Below are positions 27,789 to 36,515 of a stretch of 64,000 nt of DNA, one piece after another. The stretch comes from Neisseria animalis (lineage in GTDB: Bacteria; Pseudomonadota; Gammaproteobacteria; Burkholderiales; Neisseriaceae): assembly GCF_900636515.1 (NCBI RefSeq), contig NZ_LR134287.1:434001-498000 (forward strand). The letters are read 5' to 3'. A program made the translations under genes and the position numbers. The notes below the pieces were generated by a model. That model had not been told where the DNA came from, did not search any database, and worked only from the letters and a program-made list of their open reading frames with translations. Position 1 is the stretch's first letter. Every line of letters starts with the position of its first letter.

Positions 27789-28316
27789 ATGCGGAGCAAA
27801 TGGCAGGGTATGCTGGCGGCAGGTGCAGTATTCGTTTTGGCTGCGTGTGCGGCGACGACGGAGCAGGAAGCGCAAAACCGGACTGCTGCGCTGCCGGTGG
27901 GCGAATGGCAGTGTGATATTCACGGCCTGCCCGACAGCGAGATGACGGCAGATGTGGTTTTGCACGCGGACGGTACGGGCGAAAGCGTTTCCCGACTGGC
28001 GATGCAGCTTGAGCCGGGTTTGGTGTGGCGTTTTGAAATACAAAGCAAAAGCAAATGGCGTATGGAAAACGGGTATTATTTCGAGCGGTATGCCGAAGCC
28101 CCGAAAGTGCGCGAGCTGCCCGCGCAAACACAGTCGGAACGCCTGATGCGGAAAGTGGCGGAAAAGAACGAGTCGCTGGAAACGCTGCGTGCGGAAACGA
28201 TGGAGGCTTTGGCGGAGAATGACGGCGAAGAAATATCGGCTCAAATCATCCGTTTGGATAAAGAAGCGTTTGTCAGCAGCGTGGGCGATGTCCGCTTGGA
28301 ATGCCGCCGCGCCTGA
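27789..28316 (+). CDS. Putative lipoprotein, unknown function
   Basis: 175 residues with AGGGAG upstream. A signal peptide ends in a lipobox LAAC with the lipidated cysteine at residue 20. The N-terminal half looks beta-rich (GEWQCDIHG, ADVVLHADGTGESV, LVWRFEIQSKSKWRMENGYYFERY), then a charged helical stretch (about 108-150). No family recognised. It lies between hisG and hisD, same strand, but with its own spacing, so it need not be part of histidine synthesis. Confidence 0.8.
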   Translation: MRSKWQGMLAAGAVFVLAACAATTEQEAQNRTAALPVGEWQCDIHGLPDSEMTADVVLHADGTGESVSRLAMQLEPGLVWRFEIQSKSKWRMENGYYFERYAEAPKVRELPAQTQSERLMRKVAEKNESLETLRAETMEALAENDGEEISAQIIRLDKEAFVSSVGDVRLECRRA

Positions 28317-28549
28317 TGATTTGAAACTTCCGCATATTTTTACAGACGGCCTGAATGCCTGCCAAACCGCGTTGATGCCGTCTGTAAACCGTATCGGCAA
28401 TATCTTTGCAAAAAATACGGTATCGGCTGTTTGATTTTGAAAACAGGGTGCGGCCAAGCTGCCGAAACAGCCGCCTTGTTGCCCCGTATTGCCCGATGTT
28501 TGCTGCCTCATTGTTTCTGTGTGATTTGACCATCGTTTTTAAGGTATAG

Positions 28550-29845
28550 ATGATTATGAAATTCCTCAACACCCAATCTCCCGACTTCCAAGCCGAGTTG
28601 AAGGCATTATTGGCTTTTGAAACCGCGCAAGACCCGAAAATCGACCAAATCGTTGCCGACATCTGCGCCGACGTACAAAAGCGCGGTGATGCGGCACTCA
28701 TTGAATACACCAATAAATTCGACGGCACCTCTGCCCGCAGCATGGGCGATCTGACGCTGACTCAGACCGATTTGCAAGCCGCGTTCGAGCGTATCCCCGC
28801 CGATGTCCAAACGGCATTGAAAACCGCTGCCGAACGCGTGGAAAGCTACCACCAACGCCAAAAAATGGAATCTTGGAGCTATGAAGACGAAGACGGTACT
28901 TTGCTCGGCCAGCAGATTACCGCGCTCGACCGTGTAGGCATTTATGTACCCGGCGGCAAAGCGGCTTATCCGAGTTCGGTCATTATGAACGCCATGCCCG
29001 CGCACGTTGCCGGCGTGAAAGAAATCATCATGGTGGTGCCGACACCGAAAGGCGAGCGCAACGACATCGTATTAGCTGCGGCGTATGTGGCGGGCGTTAC
29101 CAAAGTGTTCACCGTCGGCGGCGCGCAAGCCGTGGCGGCCTTGGCCTACGGTACGGAAACCGTGCCGCAAGTCGATAAAATCACCGGCCCGGGCAATGCT
29201 TTCGTTGCTGCCGCCAAACGCCGCGTGTTCGGCATAGTCGGCATCGACATGGTGGCAGGGCCGTCTGAAATTCTGGTGGTTGCAGACGGCACCACACCTG
29301 CGGAATGGGTGGCGATGGACTTGTTCAGCCAGGCCGAGCACGACGAAATCGCCCAAGCCATCTTAATCGGCACTTCTCAGGAATATCTGGATGCCGTCAA
29401 AGCCGCACAAGACAAACTCATTCAGGAAATGCCGCGCCGCGACATTATCGAAGCCAGCTTGGGCAACCGCGGCGCATTCATTCTGGCCAAAGATTTGGAC
29501 GAAGCCTGCGAAATCGCCAACTACATCGCGCCGGAACACTTGGAGCTGTCGCTTGAAAATCCTCAAGAATGGGCGAAAAAAATCCGCCATGCCGGTGCGA
29601 TTTTCATGGGCAAATACACCAGTGAAAGCCTCGGCGACTACTGCGCCGGCCCCAACCACGTTTTGCCGACCAGCCGCACCGCCCGATTCTCCTCGCCGCT
29701 GGGTACATACGATTTCCAAAAACGTTCCAGCCTGATTCAGGTTTCCGAAGCAGGGGCGCAAAAATTGGGCAAAATTGCCAGTACGCTGGCGCACGGCGAA
29801 ATGCTGACCGCACACGCCCGCGCCGCGGAATTCCGCTTGAAGTAA
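28550..29845 (+). CDS. hisD: Histidinol dehydrogenase
   Basis: 431 residues from ATG 28550 (AAGG five bases ahead; a second ATG at 28556 is equally plausible). [74 protein letters not shown] and the zinc/catalytic EHLEL region are all present. It carries out the last two steps of histidine synthesis. An uptake sequence is tolerated inside the gene. Confidence 0.96.
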   Translation: MIMKFLNTQSPDFQAELKALLAFETAQDPKIDQIVADICADVQKRGDAALIEYTNKFDGTSARSMGDLTLTQTDLQAAFERIPADVQTALKTAAERVESYHQRQKMESWSYEDEDGTLLGQQITALDRVGIYVPGGKAAYPSSVIMNAMPAHVAGVKEIIMVVPTPKGERNDIVLAAAYVAGVTKVFTVGGAQAVAALAYGTETVPQVDKITGPGNAFVAAAKRRVFGIVGIDMVAGPSEILVVADGTTPAEWVAMDLFSQAEHDEIAQAILIGTSQEYLDAVKAAQDKLIQEMPRRDIIEASLGNRGAFILAKDLDEACEIANYIAPEHLELSLENPQEWAKKIRHAGAIFMGKYTSESLGDYCAGPNHVLPTSRTARFSSPLGTYDFQKRSSLIQVSEAGAQKLGKIASTLAHGEMLTAHARAAEFRLK

Positions 29846-29857
29846 GGCTTACGGGAT

Positions 29858-29906
29858 AAAAAAGGCCGTCTGCAAAATGATGGTTTGTTTTGCAGACGGC
29901 CTTTTT
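29858..29906 (+). terminator. DUS-hairpin terminator after hisD
   Basis: AAAAAAGGCCGTCTGCAAAA pairs with TTTTGCAGACGGCCTTTTT around a 10-base loop. The two arms are this genome's GCCGTCTGCA-type DUS in inverted pair. Confidence 0.82.
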
Positions 29907-29938
29907 ATTCTGTATGAAAGAACAGTATCTATGGAATT

Positions 29939-30045
29939 TATAGTCGAATAAAATGAGAATGAGACAAGGCAGCGAAGCCGCAGACAGTACAGATAGTACG
30001 ACAAGGCAAAGCAACGCAGTATCATTCTTATTTTAAAAGGCTATA
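29939..30045 (-). repeat. Correia-type element, 107 bp, variant subtype
   Basis: TATAGTCGAATAAAATGAG ... TTTTAAAAGGCTATA. It shares several changes with the copy at 54361 (AATGAG, ACAGATAGTACGACAAGG, ACGCAGTATC), so the two define a second subfamily. It ends 9 bases from the stop codon of the next gene. Confidence 0.87.
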
Positions 30046-30053
30046 AAATATTG

Positions 30054-30563
30054 TCATAAAATTTCTTGGGTGGTAGTAATGTTTTGCGAACATGCTTCAG
30101 GAATGGGCTTGGTCGATGATGTTGCGCTCAGGTTTTTGATGCCTGATAGTGCAATATAATCGCCGATCAGAATCTTTCTTTGGCTGTTTTTGTTCACTAA
30201 ACCAATGAGTTGTCGATTATCATCAAATAATAAATCATTATGCTTCGGAATGGCTAATGTGCCAATGTTTTCCGGGTGGTGCGGATTGCCCTCGGACAAG
30301 CAGCCGTTATAAACAATTAATCTCGTACTAACCAAGGGTTCAATCATCAAGCCGTTATCCAGAATATCATCGCCGGTCAGATAAAATATTGCTTCGGCTT
30401 GCGCTTTTGCTGTTGGCGGGGTTTTATCTGATGTATCGGGTGTGCTGCCGGGATTGTTGTGATTGGGAAAGGTTGCTGCTGCGGGCGTATTGGTTAAACT
30501 TGTCGGATTGCAGGCGGTGAGGCATAAGGCTGATAACACTCCGATAATATCGTGTAATGTCAT
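30054..30563 (-). CDS. Putative lipoprotein, unknown function
   Basis: 169 residues. A short signal peptide ends in LTAC (lipid on C18), followed by a Pro/Thr/Asn-rich linker to about residue 50. The rest (AEAIFYLTGDDILDNGLMIEPLV, NGCLSEGNP, IGDYIALSGI) looks like a small globular domain with two further cysteines (about residues 88 and 158). AT-richer than its neighbours, which hints at acquisition. No family recognised. Confidence 0.7.
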   Translation of the reverse strand: MTLHDIIGVLSALCLTACNPTSLTNTPAAATFPNHNNPGSTPDTSDKTPPTAKAQAEAIFYLTGDDILDNGLMIEPLVSTRLIVYNGCLSEGNPHHPENIGTLAIPKHNDLLFDDNRQLIGLVNKNSQRKILIGDYIALSGIKNLSATSSTKPIPEACSQNITTTQEIL

Positions 30564-30834
30564 GTATTAAGCTCCAAACAGCGAAATAATTCAAATTATT
30601 CTGCTGTTTGTACCATTTATTGGGCTATTTGAGAATAGGCTTGGCAGATGGCGCGAGGCGGCGGACTGGCCGGCGCGGCTGAGGGCTGCTTGCTTTGCGG
30701 TGTATGCCGTCTGCGTTTTTCATGGTGTTGTGAGCGGTTTTGTCCGTGCGCGGCGGACGTTCGGCAATGCACGTTGAAACAGCCGTCGCGGTAATCATGC
30801 TGCCTTGGACGGCTGAATCCGGGTGCGGTGTGCC

Positions 30835-31317
30835 TTAATCTTTCTGCAAATGTGCCAGCGGCAGGGCGGTGGTGTTTTTGATTTCTTTCAACACAAAACT
30901 TGATTGCGCGTCTTGTACGCCGTGGTGGGATAAGAGCGTATCGAGTACGAAATGGGAAAAGGCGTTCATATCGGTAAAAAACGCGTGCAGCAGATAATCG
31001 GTTTCTCCGGTCAGGGCAAAGCAGCTCAATACTTCCGGCCAAGTCTGCACGGCGTTGGAGAAGTCTTCGCGCGCATCTTTGGCCTTGCTGATGGCAACGC
31101 GGATAAATGCCTGCAAGCCCAGCTCGACTTCTACGGGCGAAAGCAGTGCGGCATATTTGCGGATAATGCCCGCGTCTTCAAGCTGTTTCAGGCGGCGCAG
31201 GCAGGGCGAGGGGGAGAGTGCCACCCGTTCGGACAGCTCGACGTTGGTCAGACGGCCGTTTTCCTGTAAAACCTGCAAAATTTTCAAATCGGTTTTATCC
31301 AAAGTAATCTGTGGCAT
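30835..31317 (-). CDS. Lrp/AsnC-family transcriptional regulator
   Basis: 160 residues. N-terminal HTH (DKTDLKILQVLQENGRLTNVELSERVALSPSPCLRRLKQLEDAGII) and C-terminal RAM domain (FALTGETDYLLHAFFTDMNAF). Close in size and pattern to neisserial Lrp-like regulators that sense leucine or methionine. The divergent region toward the glycine riboswitch (31318-31564) holds its promoter. Confidence 0.92.
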   Translation of the reverse strand: MPQITLDKTDLKILQVLQENGRLTNVELSERVALSPSPCLRRLKQLEDAGIIRKYAALLSPVEVELGLQAFIRVAISKAKDAREDFSNAVQTWPEVLSCFALTGETDYLLHAFFTDMNAFSHFVLDTLLSHHGVQDAQSSFVLKEIKNTTALPLAHLQKD

Positions 31318-31564
31318 GCAATTCTCCTTTGTCGGTGCTTCAAGCCCGCGGTAGCATGGTTAATCAAATTTAACTTATTATAAGCCAGTAAAATTAAAAA
31401 TTGTAGAATAATCTGTGTTAAATAAAAGTGTACGAAAAATAATCGTTTTGCAGACGGCATTTTTTCATATTGCGCGGAAAAGAGGGGCGGACAATGCCGT
31501 CTGCAAAAAAATTCTGCGGCGCAACGCTTGCCGAAAAGACAGTTTCAAGCCATAATCCGAAACA

Positions 31565-31806
31565 TGTGCAGGAGAGTGTTACACCTTGCTACACGGTGTG
31601 GCCACCGAAGGCGCAGATGCCCTTAAATCGCTCAGGTAAAAGGACTGCACATTGAAAGAAAACATCTGGAGAGCGGCTTGTGCCACCATAAGCCCACCGA
31701 AGGGGAAAAGGCAGTTTGAACCACCATTCAAATACAGGCCGCGCCGCAATGAGCAGATTGCGGATAATGTGCGGTTTGCCGAAAATCTCAGGTTCAAGGA
31801 CAGATA
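31565..31806 (+). promoter_or_regulatory. Tandem glycine riboswitch upstream of gcvT
   Basis: Two glycine aptamers in series. Aptamer 1 runs from GTGCAGGAGAG (31566) to GGACTGCAC (31650) and has CCACCGAAGGCGCAGATGCC and CTCAGGTAAAAGGAC. Aptamer 2 runs from ATCTGGAGAG (31664) to ACAGAT (31805) and has CCACCGAAGGGG and CTCAGGTTCAAGGAC. The GGAGAG, CCGAAGG and CTCAGG boxes and closing P1 stems match the gcvT RNA motif, separated by a short linker. It sits about 115 bases before gcvT and should switch on glycine cleavage when glycine is high. No clear expression-platform terminator is seen. Confidence 0.92.
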
Positions 31807-31921
31807 GGGTCGCCGCGCAGTCAAAGTGCGGAACGGCCTATAAATACCAAGTATCCGCCGCCATCGGATTTGCAGACGGCATTGCCTGCCCGACAGCGGA
31901 TACCCCACCGGAGAACTTCCC

Positions 31922-33022
31922 ATGTCTGCTCTGAAAACCACCCCGTTTCACCAAGCCCATCTCGATGCCGGCGGCAAGCTGGTCGATTTTGCCGGATGGG
32001 AATTGCCCGTCAACTACGGATCGCAAATTACCGAACACGAAGCCGTGCGTACCGATGCCGGCATGTTCGACGTTTCACACATGCTGGTTACCGATGTAAC
32101 CGGCGATCAGGCAAAAGCCTTTTTCCGCAAACTCTTGGCCAATGATGTCAGCAAACTGCCGTTTGTCGGCAAGGCCCTGTATTCCGCCATGTTGAACGAC
32201 AACGGCGGCGTCATCGACGACCTCATTGTCTACCGCACCAACGAAGCCGAAACCCAATACCGTATCGTATCCAACGGAGCCACCCGTGAAAAAGACTCCG
32301 CCCAGTTTGCCAAAGTCGGTGCAGACTTCGGCATTGCGCTGAACCCGCGCTATGATTTGGGCATGCTGGCCGTGCAAGGCCCGAAAGCGGTTGAAAAACT
32401 GCTGGCGGTCAAGCCTGAGTGGGCGGATACCGTGAATGCGCTGAAACCCTTCCAAGGCGCGGATTTGGGCGGCGATTGGTTTGTCGCCCGCACCGGCTAC
32501 ACAGGCGAAGACGGCGTGGAAGTGATTCTGCCGGCCGCCGAAGCCGAAGCCTTCTTCAAAGCCCTGCAAACAGCAGGCGTACAGCCTTGCGGCCTCGGCG
32601 CGCGCGATACCCTGCGTATGGAGGCGGGCATGAACCTCTACGGCAACGACATGGACGACGATACCAGCCCGCTCGAAGCCGGTATGGGCTGGACGGTCGA
32701 TCTGAAAGACGAAACCCGCGATTTTGTCGGCAAAGCCGCATTATTGGCCTTGAAAGAAAAAGGCGTGGCCGTCAAGCAGGTCGGCCTCTTGCTCGACAAA
32801 GGCGGCATTCTGCGTTCGCATATGGAAGTGCTTACCGACAAAGGCCGGGGCATCACCACCAGTGGCGTGTTCTCGCCCAGCCTCAAACAATCCATCGCCA
32901 TCGCCCGCGTGCCGAAAGATTTTGACGGCGATGTGGCCAAAGTATTGATTCGCGGCAAAGAAGTCGGCGTGCGCGTGTTGAAACTGCCGTTTGTGAGAAA
33001 CGGGCAGAAACAGTTTGATTAA
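31922..33022 (+). CDS. gcvT: Glycine cleavage system T protein (aminomethyltransferase)
   Basis: 366 residues. [56 protein letters not shown] and [31 protein letters not shown] are the full GcvT signature. It transfers the methylene group from the lipoyl arm of GcvH to tetrahydrofolate. Expressed behind the tandem glycine riboswitch. Confidence 0.97.
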   Translation: MSALKTTPFHQAHLDAGGKLVDFAGWELPVNYGSQITEHEAVRTDAGMFDVSHMLVTDVTGDQAKAFFRKLLANDVSKLPFVGKALYSAMLNDNGGVIDDLIVYRTNEAETQYRIVSNGATREKDSAQFAKVGADFGIALNPRYDLGMLAVQGPKAVEKLLAVKPEWADTVNALKPFQGADLGGDWFVARTGYTGEDGVEVILPAAEAEAFFKALQTAGVQPCGLGARDTLRMEAGMNLYGNDMDDDTSPLEAGMGWTVDLKDETRDFVGKAALLALKEKGVAVKQVGLLLDKGGILRSHMEVLTDKGRGITTSGVFSPSLKQSIAIARVPKDFDGDVAKVLIRGKEVGVRVLKLPFVRNGQKQFD

Positions 33023-33128
33023 AATGTTTTTGCAGACGGCCTGATGCCGAAAGGCCGTCTGCAAAATAAAATTTGACCCGAGCTACGACAAGCTAAACCC
33101 CTATTTATCCGTTTAACAGGAGAACACT

Positions 33129-33512
33129 ATGAGCAATATCCCAGCCGAACTGAAATACGTCGCCAGCCACGAATGGCTGCGCCCCGAAGCCGACGGCAGC
33201 GTTACCGTAGGCATCACCCACCACGCGCAGGAATTATTGGGCGACATCGTTTTTGTCGAGCTGCCCGAAGTCGGCGCGAATCTGGCTGCCGAAGAGCAGG
33301 CCGGCGTGGTGGAATCGGTGAAAGCCGCTTCCGATGTGTACGCACCGATTGCAGGCGAAGTGCTTGCCGTCAACGAAGAACTGCCGAGCGCACCGGAAAC
33401 CGCCAACAGCGATCCTTACGGCGCAGGCTGGTTCTTCAAAATCAAACCGGCCAATCCGGCTGATTTGGACGGCTTGTTAACCGCCGAACAATACGCGGAA
33501 GAAGTGAAATAA
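33129..33512 (+). CDS. gcvH: Glycine cleavage system H protein
   Basis: 127 residues, AGGAG six bases ahead. [40 protein letters not shown], then the lipoylation segment [15 protein letters not shown] with the modified lysine, ending in the Y-G-A-GW-F-K motif. It carries the aminomethyl group among P, T and L proteins. Separated from gcvT by an inverted DUS pair (33027-33066). Confidence 0.97.
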   Translation: MSNIPAELKYVASHEWLRPEADGSVTVGITHHAQELLGDIVFVELPEVGANLAAEEQAGVVESVKAASDVYAPIAGEVLAVNEELPSAPETANSDPYGAGWFFKIKPANPADLDGLLTAEQYAEEVK

Positions 33513-33821
33513 CATCAGTGCAGGCCGCCTGCTGTGTGGCGGCCTGTAACTGTTTTAAACAAACAATCCGGCGCAGTCTGAACGGTTTGCGTTGCTTCCG
33601 TGCTGTTTGGTACTCGGACGGGTAAGGCTGTTGCGGCAGGTGATGTGCCGTCTGAAAACGAACCGACCGTAAACCATGTTCGGCAAATCCGTTTCGGGCG
33701 GTTTTTTTGTTTGGAATACACAGAAACCTTTACCAAACCGCAAGCAGAGTGTGTTGAAGAAAAAAGAGGGCGGACGCTTGCATAACCGCTCCACTTGGAG
33801 ATTGGAAAGAGGCGGAACAGC
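33513..33821. other. Intergenic region after gcvH
   Basis: Holds a terminator (33521-33546), one classical-form DUS near 33649 and a T7 run near 33706. No gene. Confidence 0.5.
33521..33546 (+). terminator. Terminator after gcvH
   Basis: CAGGCCGCC and GGCGGCCTG pair around an 8-base loop, followed by a short T-rich run, nine bases past the gcvH stop. The core is a DUS-like sequence with mismatches. Confidence 0.65.
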
Positions 33822-34511
33822 ATGAAAACCATCGGCATCATCGGCGGCATGAGCCCCGAAAGCACCGTTTTGTATTATCAGACCATCAACCGTGAGGTCA
33901 ATGCGCGTTTGGGCGGAAACCGCAGCGCGGACATCTTCATGCACAGCATTGACTTTGAAACGGTTGCGGCCATGCAGCGTGCGGGAGACTGGGCGGCGGC
34001 AGGGAGATTGTTGGCGGAGAGCGGGCGCAAGTTGGAAAAAATGGGCGCGCAGGCTTTGGTGCTGGCAACCAATACCATGCACAAAGTCGCTTCCGATATT
34101 GAATCGGCAGTCGGTATTCCGCTGATTCATGTGGTGGACAGCACCGCAGTTGCCGTTAAGCAGCAAGGTTTGGCAAAAGTCGGACTGCTGGGTACAAAAT
34201 TTACCATGAGCGACGGCTTTTATAGCGAACGCATGGCTCAGGCAGGTATCGGCACTTTAATGCCGTCTGCAAAAGAGCAAAACGAAATCCACCGTATTAT
34301 TTTTGAAGAACTCTGCCGCAACCGCATCGAACACGCCTCACGCGATTACTATTACCGCGCGATTGAAGCGTTAAAACAGGCGGGCGCGGAAGGTGTGGTT
34401 CTCGGCTGTACCGAAATCGGACTGCTTGTTAAGGCAGAGGAGTGTCCGCTGCCGGTGTTTGACAGTGCCGAAATTCATGCGATGGCAGCCGTTGAGTTTA
34501 TTTTATCCTAA
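33822..34511 (+). CDS. Aspartate/glutamate racemase family protein (YgeA-like)
   Basis: 229 residues from ATG 33822. GIIGGMSPESTVLYYQTIN and GCTEIGLL are typical of the Asp/Glu racemase family. The first catalytic position is T83 (ATNTMHK) and the second is C196 (LGCTEIG). A Thr83/Cys197 pair was described for the E. coli L-specific enzyme YgeA, in contrast to the two-cysteine enzymes. So L-Asp/L-Glu racemase or related activity is inferred. The tag gene starts 6 bases after the stop. Confidence 0.85.
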   Translation: MKTIGIIGGMSPESTVLYYQTINREVNARLGGNRSADIFMHSIDFETVAAMQRAGDWAAAGRLLAESGRKLEKMGAQALVLATNTMHKVASDIESAVGIPLIHVVDSTAVAVKQQGLAKVGLLGTKFTMSDGFYSERMAQAGIGTLMPSAKEQNEIHRIIFEELCRNRIEHASRDYYYRAIEALKQAGAEGVVLGCTEIGLLVKAEECPLPVFDSAEIHAMAAVEFILS

Positions 34512-34517
34512 GCAAAA

Positions 34518-35051
34518 ATGACCACTTACTGCCGATTTGCCGCCGCGCTGCCCGACGACACCGACAACCCCAACAAACATTACCACGATAATGTATACGG
34601 GTTCCCCGTGTACGACGACAACGAATTATTCGGGCGGCTGGTGTTGGAAATCAATCAGGCGGGTTTGAGTTGGACGATTATTTTAAAAAAGCAGACGGCC
34701 TTTCAGACGGCATACAAGGGTTTCGACATTGCCGCCGTTGCCGCTTTTGACGGTGAAGACCGTGCGCGTTTGCTGGCGGATGCCGGCATTGTACGGAACC
34801 GCTTGAAAATCAACGCCGCGATTCACAATGCACAGCAGATTTTAGCAATTCAAAAAGAATACGGTTCGTTTAAAAACTGGCTCGACAGCCACCACCCGCA
34901 AGACAAGGCCTCGTGGGTGAAGCTGTTTAAAAAGCGGTTTAAATTTGTCGGCGGCGAGATTGTCGGCGAATTTCTGATGAGTACCGGCTACCTGCCCGGT
35001 GCGCATGATGAAGATTGTCCGGTGCGGGCGCGGATTGCGGAGGCCGTCTGA
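34518..35051 (+). CDS. tag: DNA-3-methyladenine glycosylase I
   Basis: 177 residues. Starts with C5RFA, then NKHYHDNVYGFPVYDDNELFGRLVLEINQAGLSWTIILKKQ. The C-terminal HDEDCPVR supplies the second half of the zinc-binding Cys/His set of Tag. It removes 3-methyladenine from alkylated DNA. Six bases from the racemase stop, likely cotranscribed. An in-frame uptake sequence (PFQTAY coding) sits inside. Confidence 0.94.
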   Translation: MTTYCRFAAALPDDTDNPNKHYHDNVYGFPVYDDNELFGRLVLEINQAGLSWTIILKKQTAFQTAYKGFDIAAVAAFDGEDRARLLADAGIVRNRLKINAAIHNAQQILAIQKEYGSFKNWLDSHHPQDKASWVKLFKKRFKFVGGEIVGEFLMSTGYLPGAHDEDCPVRARIAEAV

Positions 35052-35263
35052 AAACAAGGCAGATTGGGGTTGTTTTACTATTTGTGTTGTAGAAGGACAA
35101 ATGCGCCGGGGTACGTCTTATGCGGGGTGTGTTGAATTTCATAAAATGGGGATTGTGCCATCATTCCGGCTTTGAATTGAAAAATATGCAGACGGCCTGA
35201 ACCTGAAAAATCCTTCCAAAGGCCGTCTGCAAATTAAAAACAAAAACTGCAAAACGAGAAACC

Positions 35264-36418
35264 ATGAAACCCAGCAGCCTTTTGAAAGCGGCGGTTTTTA
35301 TCATCGGCATGTCCGCCTTTATCCAAGTGTATTCCGTGCAGGCGGTGCTGCCTGTGCTGATGGCTGACTTGCGGGCGACGGAAGTGCAGGCGGGATTGGC
35401 GGTCGGTGCCGCGGTATTGGGCGTGGCCTTGATGTCGCCGTTTATGGGTATGCTTTCGGACGCTTTCGGACGCAAAATCTTTATTACCGCTTCGCTGCTT
35501 TATCTGTCGCTGCCGACGGCGCTTCTGGCTTTTTCGGCCGACATCCACCAAATGATTGCGCTGCGTTTTCTGCAGGGATTGGCGGTGCCGGGCATTACCG
35601 TGGTGCTGATTGCCTATATCGGTGAGGAATTTGAAACCGGAGATGTGGCGCGGCTGATGGCGGTGTATGTTTCCGGTACGGTATTCGGCGGTTTTATGGG
35701 ACGTTTCCTGCTCGGCTATTTGAGCGAGTGGGCGGGTTGGCGCGGCGCATTCGGTGTTATGGCGGCAGTCAGTCTGGCGTGCGCGCTGTTTGTCTGGCAG
35801 CAGTTGCCGAAATCGCAACACTTCACCGCCAAGCCCGATTTTCAGACGGCCTTTGCCACGCTGAAATCTCATGTACGCAACCGCTATGTCGTATCGGCAT
35901 CGCTTTTGGGAATGTGCGTATTGTGTTCGCTGGTCGGCTGCTTTACCTACATCAACCTGCATTTGGCCGGGCCGCCTTATCGGTTGAACAGCAGCGAACT
36001 GGCCGATATTTTCACGGTGTACCTTATCGGTATGGTGATTACCCCTCTGTCGGCGCGGCTGATGGCGCGTTTCGGCAGCGTAAAAACCATTGTCTTGGCG
36101 GTGTGTCTGTCGATGGCGGGTGTGGCGATAACCTTGTCCGCACCGCTCGCAGCGGTTGTAGTAGGGCTGGTGTTGATGTCGTCGGGCGTGTTTGTGACTC
36201 AGGCGGCCACAATCAACTACATCGCCGCCCACGTCAAACAAGGCCGTTCGCTCGCTTCGGGTTTGTATTACATGGCCTATTACAGCGGCGGCACGATAGG
36301 CGCATTGTTGTGCGGGCTGGCTTATACAGGCGGACAATGGTCGGGCGTGGTTTATACGCTGCTGGCGGTTCAAGCGGCGGCATTGCTGGTTGCCGTCAAA
36401 GGCATGAAGGCCGTCTGA
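35264..36418 (+). CDS. MFS transporter (YnfM/arabinose-efflux-like)
   Basis: 384 residues, 12 predicted membrane segments. The first half carries the MFS A-motif variant GMLSDAFGRKIFI after helix 2 and RFLQGLAVPGITVVLIAYIGEEF in helices 4-5. The second half repeats as RLMARFGSVKTIVL. Similar to the YnfM/YdhP group of proton-linked exporters; the substrate is unknown. It sits between tag and gcvP, same strand, behind its own uptake sequences. Confidence 0.87.
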   Translation: MKPSSLLKAAVFIIGMSAFIQVYSVQAVLPVLMADLRATEVQAGLAVGAAVLGVALMSPFMGMLSDAFGRKIFITASLLYLSLPTALLAFSADIHQMIALRFLQGLAVPGITVVLIAYIGEEFETGDVARLMAVYVSGTVFGGFMGRFLLGYLSEWAGWRGAFGVMAAVSLACALFVWQQLPKSQHFTAKPDFQTAFATLKSHVRNRYVVSASLLGMCVLCSLVGCFTYINLHLAGPPYRLNSSELADIFTVYLIGMVITPLSARLMARFGSVKTIVLAVCLSMAGVAITLSAPLAAVVVGLVLMSSGVFVTQAATINYIAAHVKQGRSLASGLYYMAYYSGGTIGALLCGLAYTGGQWSGVVYTLLAVQAAALLVAVKGMKAV

Positions 36419-36515
36419 AAATGGCATAAGTATTGCTTGTCGGGTGAGATGACAATACAGATTTCAGGAACGGGTCGTATGTTTCAGACGGCCCGACTCT
36501 TCAAAAGGAAAGAAA

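Noticed and set aside
30617..31042. 141-residue frame on the minus strand
   Set aside because: Overlaps the Lrp gene in another frame, and its product is Arg/His/Pro-rich as expected for a shadow frame in GC-rich DNA.
33027..33066. Inverted DUS pair between gcvT and gcvH as a terminator
   Set aside because: The stem is good but neither strand has a following T run, and gcvT-gcvH are probably cotranscribed; treated as paired uptake sequences only.
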